From the NCBI RefSeq assembly GCF_900098745.1, contig NZ_FQTT01000009.1, positions 309,127 to 373,126 on the forward strand: a stretch of 64,000 bases of DNA, written 5' to 3'. Positions within the stretch are counted from its first letter, which is position 1, and each line of letters opens with the position of its first letter. Both the position numbers and the translations under genes were made by a program. This stretch comes from Actinomyces glycerinitolerans. Lineage in GTDB: Bacteria; Actinomycetota; Actinomycetes; Actinomycetales; Actinomycetaceae. The notes beneath the pieces are model-generated. The model was not told where the DNA came from, ran no database searches, and worked only from the letters and a program-made list of their open reading frames with translations. Of this stretch, positions 44,151 to 53,273 are shown one piece after another.

Positions 44151-45770
44151 GTGAAGCCGTTCAAGTTACCTGGCCGCCGCGCGCTTGCGGCACTGACCGC
44201 CGTATTCGCCGCCGCCGGCCTCGTGGCGTGTGACAGTCCGCTATCCGGTTCGGGCCCCAGTCCCTCTCCCGCCGCCCGGGCGACGGCGTCGACCAGCGCC
44301 GTGCCCGCGGGCCTGGAGGACTTCTACGCGCAGGAGGTCGACTGGTATCCGTGCGCCAACGTGGGCATGGACGAGACTGACGGCGACGCGGACTACTCCT
44401 GCGCCTACGTCACCGCCCCGCTGGACTACGACGACCCCGATGGCCAGACGATCGACCTCGCCATGAAACGGCGCGCCGCAACCGATGACGCGATCGGCAC
44501 CCTGTTCATCAACCCGGGCGGCCCGGGCGGCTCGGGCGTCGACCTCGTGGAAACCGCCAAGGGCTATTTCTCCGACGAGCTGATCGCCTCCTACGACGTG
44601 ATCGGATTCGACCCGCGCGGTGTCGGCAACTCGACGGCCATCGACTGCTTGACCGACGCCGAACTGGACGAGGACCGTGCCTCCTCCGAGATTGCGGAGT
44701 CCACCGCGGATGCGGACGGTGCGGACAACGAGGCCGCCGCCCAGGAGGCGGTAGTGGAGTACGTCCAGTGGTATGAGGGCAAGTGCGAGACCAATACCCC
44801 CGCCGACCTGCTCGACCACGTGGACACCATCTCCACCGCCCGCGACCTGGACATGCTGCGCGCCGTCGTCGGCGAAGACGTGCTGACCTACCTCGGCTAC
44901 TCCTACGGCACCTACCTGGGGGCCACCTATGCCGAACTGTTCCCCGGCAACGTCGGGCGGATGGTGCTGGATGGCGCCATCGAGCCGACGCTCAGCGCCG
45001 GTGAGACGACCCTCGCCCAGGCGGCCGGCTTCGAGAACGCCCTGCGCACCTATGTTGAGGACTGCCAAAGCGGTGACAAGTGCCCGCTGCACGGCGACGT
45101 CGACGCCGGTGTCGCCCAGATTCAGGACTTCCTCAAGGTCACCAAGGGCGCCCCGATTCCCACCTCCGACCCCGACCGGCCTCTGACCTACTCCCTGGCC
45201 GAGTCCGCGATCCTCGGGATCATGTACCAGTCGGAGTCCTGGAGCGTGCTCACCGAGGCATTGGACCAGGCCATGAACCAGGACGACGGCACGCTGCTGC
45301 TGTTCATCTCCGACCTGTTCGCCTCCCGGGAGGATGACGGCTCCTACTCCGGCAACGGCGATGAGGCCATCAACGCCATCAACTGTCTGGACCACCCGGT
45401 GGAGGGCGACGCCGACAGCTGGGCGGCGGAACACGCGCAGCTGGAGGAGGCCTCCCCGACCTTCGGCGCCGACTTGGGCTACTCCGACCTGTTCTGCCAG
45501 ACCTGGGGGCACGAGTCCACGCGCGAGCGGGCCGCGATCCACGCCACCGGCGCCGCTCCGATCCTGGTGGTCGGCACCACCGGGGACCCGGCAACCCCCT
45601 ACGCCTGGTCGCAGTCACTGGCCGAGCAGCTCGACGACGGCCACCTGCTCACCTGGGAGGGCAATGGGCACACCGCCTACGGGCGCGCCGGCGACTGTGT
45701 GACCACCGCCGTCGACGACTACCTGCTGGCCGGCGTTCTGCCCGAGGCGGGGCTCACCTGCCGCGGCTGA
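44151..45770 (+). CDS. TAP-like alpha/beta-hydrolase lipoprotein (tripeptidyl-aminopeptidase type)
   Basis: A 539-aa secreted lipoprotein with lipobox LVAC (Cys 27) and a Ser/Pro/Ala linker. Hydrolase motifs: oxyanion region FINPGGPGGSG, nucleophile elbow GYSYGTYLG (Ser about 251), acid in TTGDPATPY (Asp about 479) and catalytic His in EGNGHTAYG (about 507), within a C-terminal TAP-like domain. Family members release N-terminal tripeptides or cleave esters. GTG start at 44151, with TAAGCT 6 nt upstream (leaderless). It is convergent with the asparaginase gene, with no gap. Confidence 0.87.
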   Translation: MKPFKLPGRRALAALTAVFAAAGLVACDSPLSGSGPSPSPAARATASTSAVPAGLEDFYAQEVDWYPCANVGMDETDGDADYSCAYVTAPLDYDDPDGQTIDLAMKRRAATDDAIGTLFINPGGPGGSGVDLVETAKGYFSDELIASYDVIGFDPRGVGNSTAIDCLTDAELDEDRASSEIAESTADADGADNEAAAQEAVVEYVQWYEGKCETNTPADLLDHVDTISTARDLDMLRAVVGEDVLTYLGYSYGTYLGATYAELFPGNVGRMVLDGAIEPTLSAGETTLAQAAGFENALRTYVEDCQSGDKCPLHGDVDAGVAQIQDFLKVTKGAPIPTSDPDRPLTYSLAESAILGIMYQSESWSVLTEALDQAMNQDDGTLLLFISDLFASREDDGSYSGNGDEAINAINCLDHPVEGDADSWAAEHAQLEEASPTFGADLGYSDLFCQTWGHESTRERAAIHATGAAPILVVGTTGDPATPYAWSQSLAEQLDDGHLLTWEGNGHTAYGRAGDCVTTAVDDYLLAGVLPEAGLTCRG

Positions 45771-46844
45771 CTATTCGACCGTGAGCTCACCGGCCAGATT
45801 GCGCCCCATCCAGGCACCGAGCTCCGCCCCGCGCAGCCCCTGGGAGGCCAGGAACTGCAGTTTGGCGTAGGTGGCCTCCAGGGTCATGTCGCCGCTGCCC
45901 ACCGCGCCGGCCGCGGCCAGCCCGTCGCCGGCGGCATACCGGCCGAGTTCCACCTCGCCCTGCAGGCACTGGGACGAGACCACCACCGCCACGCCCTCGG
46001 CCACCGCCTGGGCAATCACGGCGGTCAGCTCCGGCGGCAGGTTGCCGACGCCGAAGGCCCGCAGTACCACCGCCACGGGGGGCGGCGTCAGCAGCTGCGC
46101 CAGGCGCGCGGCGCTCAACCCGGGGACGGCGTCGACGACGATCACGTCGTGCCGGCCGAAGGGGGCCGGTTCCTTCCAGACGACGCCGGGCACGGTTGCT
46201 GCCGCACCGGCCGCGGTGCTGGCCGTCCAGTGCCAGGGGGCGCCGGCCAGGGCCAGCGGCGCGGCACTGGGGGAGTCGAAACCCGTCAGGCTCCAGGTGG
46301 AGATCTTGGTGGCGCGGTTGCCGGCGAGCAGGCGCCCGCCGAAGAACAGGTGCACACCGCGGGGTGCGCCCTGGGTGAGCGCCTGCAAGGCGCCGACGAC
46401 GTTTGCGACGGCGTCGGAGTCGGATACTCCCAGCGGCAGCTGGGAGCCGGTGACGATGACCGGCTGCTTCAGTTCCGTGAGGGCGTAGGACAGGGCGGAG
46501 GCCGTGTAGGCCATGGTGTCGGTTCCGTGCAGAACCACAAAGGCGTCGGCAACGCCGGCATGGGCATACAGGTCATTGACGATCGATTGCCAGGTTTGTG
46601 GTGCCGCCTGGGCAGAATCAAGCAAAGGGTGCAGCGTTGTCAGAGAGGTGTTTCGGCCTTGCGCGTCAGTGCGGTCCGGGGCGATCCGCCCGGCACTGCG
46701 TGGGGGCACCGGCATGTGCTTCGGTGCGGGGAATGCGGCTAGTAGGTCGGCCAGCCAGGCTTCCAAGTCGGCACCTGGCTGCAGCCCGTGGGGGGAGTCA
46801 ACCATGCCAATGGTCCCACCGGCGTAGGTGAAGTGGACGTGCAT
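45771..46844 (-). CDS. ansA: L-asparaginase (type I-like, cytoplasmic)
   Basis: A 357-aa enzyme hydrolysing asparagine to aspartate. Motif 1 is FTYAGGTIGM (catalytic Thr in GGTI), motif 2 is LHGTDTMAYTASAL. There is no signal peptide. The C-terminal domain (VVVSSQCLQGEVELGRYAAG) is typical of the family. TAGGCT lies 6 nt before the ATG. The stop codon abuts the end of the TAP-like gene from the other strand. Confidence 0.88.
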   Translation of the reverse strand: MHVHFTYAGGTIGMVDSPHGLQPGADLEAWLADLLAAFPAPKHMPVPPRSAGRIAPDRTDAQGRNTSLTTLHPLLDSAQAAPQTWQSIVNDLYAHAGVADAFVVLHGTDTMAYTASALSYALTELKQPVIVTGSQLPLGVSDSDAVANVVGALQALTQGAPRGVHLFFGGRLLAGNRATKISTWSLTGFDSPSAAPLALAGAPWHWTASTAAGAAATVPGVVWKEPAPFGRHDVIVVDAVPGLSAARLAQLLTPPPVAVVLRAFGVGNLPPELTAVIAQAVAEGVAVVVSSQCLQGEVELGRYAAGDGLAAAGAVGSGDMTLEATYAKLQFLASQGLRGAELGAWMGRNLAGELTVE

Positions 46845-46908
46845 ATGGACAGCCTACGCAGGCGGCGCCGCTGTGCTGTAAACCACCCGGTGTGATTGGG
46901 GTGCTGGA

Positions 46909-46938
46909 TTGCGTGGCGGCGCCGGCAGGCGGTAGCCT
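46909..46938 (+). promoter_or_regulatory. Promoter of tRNA-Thr
   Basis: TTGCGT (46909-46914) and TAGCCT (46933-46938) are separated by 18 bp, ending 23 bp before the tRNA. The -10 sits inside the inverted repeat GCAGGCGGTAGCCTGC (46925-46940). Confidence 0.5.
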
Positions 46939-46961
46939 GCGTTTCGCCGCTTTGGCGGCAG

Positions 46962-47037
46962 GCCACCTTAGCTCAGTCGGCAGAGCGATTCACTCGTAAT
47001 GAATAGGTCGTGGGTTCGATTCCCACAGGTGGCTCCA
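46962..47037 (+). tRNA. tRNA-Thr (anticodon CGT)
   Basis: Acceptor stem GCCACCT (46962-46968) pairs with AGGTGGC (47027-47033); discriminator T at 47034 and an encoded CCA at 47035-47037. D-arm AGCTCAGTCGGCAGAGC, anticodon loop CTCGTAA with CGT, T-arm GTGGGTTCGATTCCCAC. It decodes ACG threonine codons. No integrase or attachment duplication is nearby. Confidence 0.96.
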
Positions 47038-47104
47038 TTGGCTCTTGCGTGCCGAGGGCTCGTGCGCGTCCACCGGCCGGCGTGCCGTATTCGGCGAGTT
47101 TCTT

Positions 47105-47134
47105 GCTTTAATTGCGCAGATATGCGTATCCTGT
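47105..47134 (+). promoter_or_regulatory. lsr2 promoter
   Basis: TTGCTT (47105-47110) and TATCCT (47129-47134) are 18 bp apart in an AT-rich patch, giving a leader of about 55 nt before lsr2. Confidence 0.55.
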
Positions 47135-47193
47135 TTCGCGGGTGATTCCGTAGTAGAGGCGGAACCCGCAAATCTGTGGCAAGGAGGACCAAT

Positions 47194-47529
47194 ATGGCGC
47201 AGAAGACGCAGATTGTTCTAGTTGATGACATCGATGGGTCCGAGGCGACTCAGACCATCACTTTCGCCCTCGATGGTGTCACGTACGAGATCGACCTAAA
47301 CGAGGAGCACGCAGCCGCGCTGCGTGAGTCGATCGAGGAGTGGACCATTAAGGCCCGTCGCCGCGGTGGCCGCCGCACGCTTCGCCGTCGCCCGGCAGCC
47401 GGTGTCACGCAGAAGATCCGCGAGTGGGCGCGCGCTAATGGCTACGAGGTTTCCGACCGCGGGCGCATCCCCGCTCCGGTACGCGAGGCCTACATGGCGG
47501 CCAACAACCCGAGCAACAACAACGCCTGA
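47194..47529 (+). CDS. lsr2: Lsr2 nucleoid-associated protein
   Basis: A 111-aa H-NS-like protein that bridges DNA and silences AT-rich, often horizontally acquired, genes. The N-terminal dimerisation domain reads [21 protein letters not shown] basic linker ([13 protein letters not shown]) leads into the DNA-binding domain with the RGR minor-groove hook ([17 protein letters not shown]). ATG 47194 follows AAGGAGG; an ATG six codons earlier lacks a site. Length matches mycobacterial Lsr2. Confidence 0.96.
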   Translation: MAQKTQIVLVDDIDGSEATQTITFALDGVTYEIDLNEEHAAALRESIEEWTIKARRRGGRRTLRRRPAAGVTQKIREWARANGYEVSDRGRIPAPVREAYMAANNPSNNNA

Positions 47530-47593
47530 GCCGCGCCGTCGTCGGGCGCCAACGCCCCCCGACGCCGCCGCGCGCATTGCGCGCTCTCGTAGG

Positions 47594-47632
47594 CACCAGG
47601 TCCCGGGCCCTTTTCGGACTCGGGACCTGGTG
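47594..47632. terminator. Terminator-like hairpin between lsr2 and gpmA
   Basis: CACCAGGTCCCG (47594-47605) pairs perfectly with CGGGACCTGGTG (47621-47632), 12 bp with a 15-nt loop. There is no U-run. It separates lsr2 from gpmA. Confidence 0.55.
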
Positions 47633-47663
47633 GCATCTGCTTGGGCCTGGCACAATGGGCCAC

Positions 47664-48401
47664 ATGGCTTACACCCTTGTGCTGCTCCGCCACGGCGAGA
47701 GCGAATGGAATGCAAAGAACCTGTTCACCGGCTGGGTTGACGTCCCGCTGTCCGAGAAGGGGCGCGCCGAGGCCGTCCACGGCGGTGAGCTCCTCAAGGA
47801 GGCCGGCGTCCTGCCCGACAAGCTGTTCACCTCGGTGCTGCGTCGCGCCATCATGACCGCGAACCTGGCCCTGGACGCGGCCGACCGGCACTGGATTCCG
47901 GTGGAGCGGCACTGGCGGCTCAACGAGCGCCACTACGGCGCCCTGCAGGGTAAGAACAAGAAGGAAATTCGCGAGCAGTACGGCGATGAGCAGTTCATGC
48001 TCTGGCGCCGCTCCTACGACGTGCCGCCGCCGGCCATCGAGCTCGGTTCGGAGTTCTCCCAGGACACCGACCCGCGCTATGCCGGCGAGCCCATTCCAAC
48101 CACCGAGTGCCTGAAGGACGTGCTTGCCCGTCTGCTGCCCTACTGGGAGGAGACGATTGTCCCCGAGATCAAGACCGGCAAGACGATCATGATCGCGGCC
48201 CACGGCAACTCGCTGCGCGCGATCGTCAAGCACCTGGACGACATCTCGGACGCGGACATCGCCGGCGTGAACATTCCCACCGGGATTCCGCTCGTTTACG
48301 AGCTCGATGAGGAGACCCTCAAGCCCATTAAGAAGGGTGGGCGCTACCTGGACCCCGAGGCCGAGGCGAAGATCGCCGCCGTCGCCAACCAGGGCAAGTG
48401 A
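47664..48401 (+). CDS. gpmA: 2,3-bisphosphoglycerate-dependent phosphoglycerate mutase
   Basis: A 245-aa glycolytic enzyme interconverting 3- and 2-phosphoglycerate. Phospho-His in [18 protein letters not shown] (His about 9), [21 protein letters not shown] and the second His in [15 protein letters not shown] 47664 is chosen to match the family N-terminus; an ATG three codons earlier (47655) is possible. CACAAT lies 7 nt before 47664, so the mRNA may be leaderless. It is followed by a 21-bp perfect hairpin. Confidence 0.95.
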   Translation: MAYTLVLLRHGESEWNAKNLFTGWVDVPLSEKGRAEAVHGGELLKEAGVLPDKLFTSVLRRAIMTANLALDAADRHWIPVERHWRLNERHYGALQGKNKKEIREQYGDEQFMLWRRSYDVPPPAIELGSEFSQDTDPRYAGEPIPTTECLKDVLARLLPYWEETIVPEIKTGKTIMIAAHGNSLRAIVKHLDDISDADIAGVNIPTGIPLVYELDEETLKPIKKGGRYLDPEAEAKIAAVANQGK

Positions 48402-48467
48402 TCCGCGGCCACCCGCGTAATCGCCGGCCCACAGGGGCTTTCGCGCGGGGCGGCCAAGGTCGAACTA

Positions 48468-48516
48468 ATCGGGCGGGGCTGAACGACGTTCATGACGTCG
48501 TTCAGCCCCGCCCGAT
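48468..48516. terminator. Strong gpmA terminator hairpin
   Basis: 48468-48488 and 48496-48516 are perfectly complementary over 21 bp (core GGGCGGGGCTGAACGACG) around the loop TTCATGA. It has no U-run but is among the strongest stems in the window. Confidence 0.7.
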
Positions 48517-48612
48517 GCTCATCTTCGGCTGCCGGCATCGGGCAACCACCGCGGGTTATCGGCGCGAACGTGGTGTTTTAGCTCGGCGGCGTGCGGGGTG
48601 GCGGTGCTTTTG

Positions 48613-48713
48613 CACGACCCTGGGCGACACTGCACGACCTTGGTGTGCGTTGCACGACCACCCCGGGGTCGTGAAACACACACCAAGGTCGTGGAACGCG
48701 GCCCGGGGTCGTG
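48613..48713. repeat. Half-site dyad array, CACGACC/GGTCGTG type, copy 2 (20-bp period)
   Basis: CACGACC at 48613, 48633 and 48653; GGTCGTG at 48667, 48687 and 48707. Spacing is exactly 20 bp and all are symmetric about 48663. The whole unit is the inverted counterpart of 20531-20631, including flank up to about 48757, so it is dispersed in both orientations. It lies between convergent gpmA and phoU. Confidence 0.75.
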
Positions 48714-48884
48714 CAGTACATACATAGGGGCGGGATGAGTATCACCGCCACCCCGCACATAACGGGCCCCTATGTGGTTCGGCGCCGATGAGCGTCCGGA
48801 GTACGCCTCGCCGGTTACGGACCGGGCGTGCCTGGTATGAGGCGAGGCCGGGCGGGGCGCGGAAGTCGGGCAGGTGGTTCGCTT

Positions 48885-49112
48885 TTCACCGTCGGCTGCC
48901 TGCGGCGGTGCGGCCGGACTTCTTCATCGGGGTCTGGCAGATCGGGCATGGCCCTGCGCGGGGGCCGCGGTCTCACGGCTTGCGCGTTTACCCACGAGTG
49001 TCGAGCACCGCCCCGGAATCACCCGCCAGGCCATATTCACCCAGTTTTCCCGCACCACAGCAGCCAAAACCCCGATCGTCGACACCACACCCACGCCGAT
49101 AACTCACCACCC
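48885..49112 (-). mobile_element. Left end of a decayed insertion sequence, copy 2, with transposase remnant
   Basis: Homologous to 50-272. On the minus strand the transposase zinc-ribbon frame reads CPICQTPMKKSGRTAAGS then RR and a stop where copy 1 has Trp. Compared with copy 1 there is also a 2-base deletion before the CPIC motif, so the start at about 48976 is out of frame. Homology ends near GCCGATAACTC at about 49103. Only about 30 codons remain. Confidence 0.5.
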
Positions 49113-49137
49113 CAGCCCTTGAGCGGAAAGGCATATT

Positions 49138-49797
49138 TCAGGACTCGCTGGGACTGGGCGGGGTGATACCCGAGACGAGGTAAGCCATGCGGCGGGCCAC
49201 CGACGTGGAGTGATCACCGAAGCGCTCCAGGAAGCGCCCCATGAGCACCGCGTCGACCACCTGCTGGCGGGTCAATTCGTTTTCCGGGTCGAGGATCATC
49301 TGGAAGGACTTCCGGTGCAGCGCGTCCAGCTCGGCGTCGCGCTCCTGGATCTGCGCGGCCAGCTGCAGGTCCTGGGTCTGAATCAGACGACTGACATCAT
49401 GACCGGCGCGCACGGCGGCGTCGGCCATCTGCACCATCAGCCCGAAAACCGGCTCGGGCACCGCGGGCAGCGGGTAGCGGCCGCGCGCGATCGCGGCGAC
49501 GTGGCGGGCAAGGTCACCCTGCCGCTCCAGGGTCTGCGCCATGCGCAGGGCGGAGATGACGTTGCGCAGATCCCGGTCCACGGGCTGCTGGCGGGCCAGC
49601 AGCATTACGCACATGTCATCGATGTCGCGCTGGAGGTCGTTGATGCGCTCGTCGGCGTCGATGACCTGCTCGGCCACCACGATGTCGCCACTGCGCAGCG
49701 ACTCCGCGGCGCGCTCGATGGCCGTGGCGACCTGTTCCGCCATGGACGCCAGATCGGTTCCCAGCTGCTTGAGCTCCTGGTTGAAGATGTCGCGCAC
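49138..49797 (-). CDS. phoU: PhoU phosphate-signalling protein
   Basis: A 219-aa regulator of phosphate uptake and PhoR/SenX3 signalling. GTG 49797 is chosen: GGGAGG lies 5 nt before it and RDIFNQELKQLGTDLASMAE is the usual N-terminus. Two PhoU repeats of helices are visible, each with a metal-ligand cluster (ADERINDLQRDID; ERDAELDALHRKSF). It is divergent from senX3, with 67 bp between, the classic actinobacterial arrangement. The longer frame to 50037 would overlap senX3 and is rejected. Confidence 0.93.
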   Translation of the reverse strand: MRDIFNQELKQLGTDLASMAEQVATAIERAAESLRSGDIVVAEQVIDADERINDLQRDIDDMCVMLLARQQPVDRDLRNVISALRMAQTLERQGDLARHVAAIARGRYPLPAVPEPVFGLMVQMADAAVRAGHDVSRLIQTQDLQLAAQIQERDAELDALHRKSFQMILDPENELTRQQVVDAVLMGRFLERFGDHSTSVARRMAYLVSGITPPSPSES

Positions 49798-49864
49798 GGC
49801 TGCCTCCCACGTGTCGGCGCTCGGGGCTCGCGAACGGCCCGCCCACCCCTCTACCCTAGGGGGC

Positions 49865-51127
49865 GTGGGAACCGTTTGGCTGATCATCGCCGTTGCCGTG
49901 GCCGGTGTCGCCGCGGGCGCGGCGGCAGGACTCGCGCTCGGGCACGCCACGCGCGACGCACAGGGCAACGGGATCACCTCTGGCTCGACCCTTGAGCGGG
50001 ACGGCTTGATCCCGGTGCTGGCCGCGCTCAGCTCCACCGTGGTCCTGCTCGACGACGACGGCGAGGTCCTGCGCGCCTCGGCCGCTGCCTACACCTACAA
50101 CCTGGTGCGCGACGACGAGGTCTGCGAGCCGCAGGTCGCCCAGATGGTCGAGCGCGTGCGCTCCTCCGGTCAGGCCGAGGAGGCCGAGATCACGGTGGCG
50201 CGCGGTCGACTGCCGGGCGCGGGCAACTTTCACCTGCAGGTGCGCGTCGCCGGAATCGGGCGGGGCCGGGTGCTGGTACTCATCGAGGACCGCACCGCCG
50301 CACGGCGCGTGGAGGAGATGCGGCGCGACTTCGTGGTCAACGCCTCCCACGAACTCAAGACCCCCGTCGGTGCCATCTCCCTGCTGGCCGAAACCGTGCG
50401 CGAGAACGCCGACGATCCCACGCTCGTCGTCGACTACGCCGCACGCATGAACCGCGAGTCGCACCGCCTGGAACTGCTGGTGGGGGACATTATCGAGCTG
50501 TCCCGCCTGCAGGACGGTGACGCCCTGGTCGAGCCCGAGGACGTGAGCCTGGATGACGTCGTCGTCGACGCCCTGGACCGCGTGCGGGTGGAGGCCGAGG
50601 CGAAGGAGGTCGCCCTGGTCGCGGGCGGTGCCGAGAACCTCCACGTCCTGGGTGACGCCTCCCTGCTGGTTACGGCCGTCAGCAACCTGCTGGACAACGC
50701 CATCCGCTACTCCGACCCGCGCACCCGCGTCAGCGTGGGGCTGAGCGTGGACGCCCACGACCCGGAGCTGGTGCGCATCGCCGTCGTCGACCAGGGGATC
50801 GGCATCCCCAAGCAGGCGCAGGAGCGCGTCTTCGAACGCTTCTACCGGGTGGACAAGGCGCGCTCGCGGGCCACCGGCGGCACCGGGCTGGGCCTGTCGA
50901 TCGTCAAGCATGTGGCCGCCGACCACGGCGGCACGGTGGAGCTGTGGTCGGCGCCCGGGCGCGGCAGCACCTTCACCCTGGTGCTGCCCCGCCACCGCAC
51001 CGAGGCGGACCGGCCCGGGCCGGACCCCGAGGCGGTCCAGGCGGTGGCCAGCGGGGCCGCCGGCGCCTCGTTCGCCGCCATCGCCGCCATCTCCGACGAG
51101 CCCGCCCGGGGGAAGGAGCAGTCGTGA
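49865..51127 (+). CDS. senX3: SenX3-type phosphate sensor histidine kinase
   Basis: A 420-aa kinase of the phosphate-starvation system. GTG 49865 is chosen because TACCCT lies 7 nt before it and a single N-terminal helix (VWLIIAVAVAGVAAGAAAG) follows. A PAS-like domain (STVVLLDDDGEVLRASAAA), H-box NASHELKTPVGAI, N-box NLLDNAIRY, G1 DQGIGIP and G2 GTGLGLSIV. It overlaps regX3 by 4 bp. Confidence 0.93.
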   Translation: MGTVWLIIAVAVAGVAAGAAAGLALGHATRDAQGNGITSGSTLERDGLIPVLAALSSTVVLLDDDGEVLRASAAAYTYNLVRDDEVCEPQVAQMVERVRSSGQAEEAEITVARGRLPGAGNFHLQVRVAGIGRGRVLVLIEDRTAARRVEEMRRDFVVNASHELKTPVGAISLLAETVRENADDPTLVVDYAARMNRESHRLELLVGDIIELSRLQDGDALVEPEDVSLDDVVVDALDRVRVEAEAKEVALVAGGAENLHVLGDASLLVTAVSNLLDNAIRYSDPRTRVSVGLSVDAHDPELVRIAVVDQGIGIPKQAQERVFERFYRVDKARSRATGGTGLGLSIVKHVAADHGGTVELWSAPGRGSTFTLVLPRHRTEADRPGPDPEAVQAVASGAAGASFAAIAAISDEPARGKEQS

Positions 51128-51828
51128 CCCGCATCCTGCTGGTGGAGGACGAGGAGAACTACCGCGAGCCACTGGCGCTGAACCTGCGCCGCGACGGCTT
51201 CGAGGTGGTTGAGGCGCAGGACGGCGCCGCCGCCATGGAGCGCTTTGAGCGCGCGGGGGCGCCCGGCGGCAGCGGGCCCATCGACCTGGTTCTGCTGGAC
51301 CTGATGCTGCCGCGCATGTCCGGGGCGGAGGTGTGCCGCCGTATCCGCCGCAGCTCGCGTGTGCCGGTCATCATGCTCACCGCCCGGGATGCGGAGATGG
51401 ACAAGATCGCCGGACTGGAACTCGGCGCCGACGACTACATCACCAAGCCATACTCCTACCGGGAACTCGTGGCCCGCGTGCACGCGGTGCTGCGCCGCAC
51501 CGCGGACGATGCACCCGAGGAGCCGGTGCTGACGGCGGGGCGGGTCGCCATGGACGTGGGCCGCCACGAGGTGCGCGTGGATGGGCAGGTGGTGCCCATG
51601 CCCAAGCGCGAGTTCGAACTGCTGGAACTGTTCCTGCGCCACCCCGACCGGGTGCTGACCCGCGCCCAGATCATTGAGCGTCTGTGGGGCGCCAACTACG
51701 TCGGGGACACCAAGACGCTGGATGTGCACGTCAAGCGGATTCGCGCCAAGATCGAGGCGGACCCCAGCTCCCCGACGCTGCTTACCACCGTGCGCGGCGT
51801 GGGCTATCGGCTGGTCGCTGCCGACTGA
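51124..51828 (+). CDS. regX3: RegX3-type response regulator
   Basis: A 234-aa OmpR-family regulator. GTG 51124 overlaps the senX3 stop (GTGA). Receiver: LVEDEENYREPL, phospho-acceptor Asp about 59 in VLLDLMLPRMSG, KPYSYREL. The winged helix ends TTVRGVGYRLVAAD. A small Gly/Pro insertion (RAGAPGGSGPI) precedes the phospho-acceptor strand. It likely controls phosphate-transport genes, which are not in the window. Confidence 0.93.
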   Translation: MTRILLVEDEENYREPLALNLRRDGFEVVEAQDGAAAMERFERAGAPGGSGPIDLVLLDLMLPRMSGAEVCRRIRRSSRVPVIMLTARDAEMDKIAGLELGADDYITKPYSYRELVARVHAVLRRTADDAPEEPVLTAGRVAMDVGRHEVRVDGQVVPMPKREFELLELFLRHPDRVLTRAQIIERLWGANYVGDTKTLDVHVKRIRAKIEADPSSPTLLTTVRGVGYRLVAAD

Positions 51829-51878
51829 CCCCGGGCTCGTGTGAGCTAGCTCCCCGATCTTCCGGCGTTATTTCCTGA

Positions 51879-51884
51879 TAAAAT
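51879..51884 (+). promoter_or_regulatory. carD -10 box
   Basis: TAAAAT within CCTGATAAAATGG is a strong -10, giving a leader of about 29 nt with CTGGAG before the carD ATG. The -35 is not clear. Confidence 0.45.
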
Positions 51885-51919
51885 GGAGTCCCGCGACAAA
51901 TTCTGGAGTGACCTCACAC

Positions 51920-52414
51920 ATGACATTTGAAGTCGGCGAGACCGTCGTCTACCCCCACCACGGAGCCGCCCGGATCATTGACATCCGTCAGCGCAAGGTC
52001 AGGGGCGAGGAGAAGACCTACCTGCAGCTCGAGGTCGCTCAGGGCGACCTGACCATTCTGGTCCCGGCCGAAAGCGTCGACCTCATCGGCGTGCGCGACG
52101 TCGTCGACGAGTCCGGACTCGAGCGCGTCTTCGAGGTGCTGCGGGCGCCGCTGACGGAGGAACCCACCAACTGGTCGCGGCGCTTCAAGGCCAACCAGGA
52201 GAAGATCGCCTCCGGTGACGTCATCAAGGTCGCCGAGGTGGTGCGCGACCTGTCCCGTCGGGACACCGACCGCGGTCTGTCCGCCGGGGAGAAGCGCATG
52301 CTGGCCAAGGCCCGGCAGATCCTCGTCTCCGAGCTCGCGCTCGCGCAGAAGACCCCCGAGGAAGAGGCCGAGAACACGCTCGACGAGGTGCTCGCCTCGG
52401 GCACGGCGGCCTGA
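51920..52414 (+). CDS. carD: CarD RNA-polymerase-binding regulator
   Basis: A 164-aa global regulator that stabilises the open complex at ribosomal and other promoters. ATG 51920 gives the family start [20 protein letters not shown]; a GTG at 51908 is less likely. The Tudor-like RNAP-interacting domain is followed by the helical DNA-binding domain with the conserved Trp in [16 protein letters not shown]. The C-terminus is acidic. CarD followed by ispD is a common actinobacterial order. Confidence 0.95.
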   Translation: MTFEVGETVVYPHHGAARIIDIRQRKVRGEEKTYLQLEVAQGDLTILVPAESVDLIGVRDVVDESGLERVFEVLRAPLTEEPTNWSRRFKANQEKIASGDVIKVAEVVRDLSRRDTDRGLSAGEKRMLAKARQILVSELALAQKTPEEEAENTLDEVLASGTAA

Positions 52415-52510
52415 AGGCATCCACCCCCGGTTCGTGTTGTCTTGACACTCGTCGCGGTCTGAAACCCGGCTGCGGCCACGCGGTCCCGCGACACTGGTAA
52501 GGTCCCGCGC

Positions 52511-53263
52511 ATGTCGGATAAGACCGCTGGGATCGCCGTCGCCGTACTCACCGCCGCCGGCTCCGGCACCAGGCTCGGCGCCCGGGGGCCCAAGGCGCTG
52601 GTGGAGGTTGGCGGCGAGTCCCTGCTGCACCGGGCCGCCCGCGGCCTGCTCGCCTCCGGCGTCATCGACCACATCACCATCACCGCTCCCGGCGCCGAGA
52701 TCGACCGTTTCACCGCGGAGGTTGTCGACCTTGCGGGTGAAGGGGCTGTCGTCGTGGTTGCCGGCTCGCCGGACTCCCGACAGGCCTCGGTCGCCCTGGG
52801 ACTGGACGCCGCGCTGAAGGCGCGCCCCGAGGCTGAAGTGGTGTTGGTGCACGACGCCGCGCGCGCCCTGACCCCGCCCGACCTGATCCGGCGCATCGTC
52901 GCCGCCGTGCGCGCGGGGCACGACGCCGTCGTCCCCGGGCTGCCCGTGGTCGACACCGTTAAGGAGGTGACCGACGCGGGGGAGCGGGTGGAGCGAGTGG
53001 TGGGCACCCCGGACCGGGCACGGCTGCGGGCGATCCAGACCCCGCAGGGCTTCGCCCGCGCCACTCTCGAGGCCGCGCACCAGCTGGGGGCGCTCCGCGC
53101 CGCCGATGAGACCCACGCCGCCAGGGACGACGCCGCTCTTGTGGAAGCGATGGGCGGCCGGGTCGTCGTCGTCGCCGGGGACCCGCTCGCCCTGAAGGTG
53201 ACTACGCCACTGGACCTGGCCTTGGCCGACGTACTCGCCCGCCGGGAGGGTATTCGGTCTTAG
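52511..53263 (+). CDS. ispD: 2-C-methyl-D-erythritol 4-phosphate cytidylyltransferase
   Basis: A 250-aa enzyme of the MEP isoprenoid pathway, transferring CMP to MEP. Nucleotide-binding loop LTAAGSGTRLGARGPKAL, SRQASVALGL, VHDAARALTP, VVDTVKEV and TPQGFARATL are in the family order. TAAGGT lies 7 nt before the ATG (leaderless pattern). ispF, often fused or adjacent, is not seen here. The stop TAG lies inside the candidate -10 of the next gene. Confidence 0.93.
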   Translation: MSDKTAGIAVAVLTAAGSGTRLGARGPKALVEVGGESLLHRAARGLLASGVIDHITITAPGAEIDRFTAEVVDLAGEGAVVVVAGSPDSRQASVALGLDAALKARPEAEVVLVHDAARALTPPDLIRRIVAAVRAGHDAVVPGLPVVDTVKEVTDAGERVERVVGTPDRARLRAIQTPQGFARATLEAAHQLGALRAADETHAARDDAALVEAMGGRVVVVAGDPLALKVTTPLDLALADVLARREGIRS

Positions 53264-53273
53264 GCTCTAGGCC

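Noticed and set aside
46962-47037. tRNA-Thr as an integration site of a mobile island
   Set aside because: No integrase, no duplicated tRNA 3' end and ordinary housekeeping genes on both sides.
48788-49166. Plus-strand open frames of 80-112 aa over the second insertion-sequence remnant
   Set aside because: The aligned copy at 50-272 has a stop in the same frame; the coding sense that makes a known motif is on the minus strand.
49798-50037. N-terminal extension of phoU to 50037
   Set aside because: It would overlap the senX3 start on the other strand and is Ala/Pro low complexity; the GTG at 49797 has a good ribosome site.
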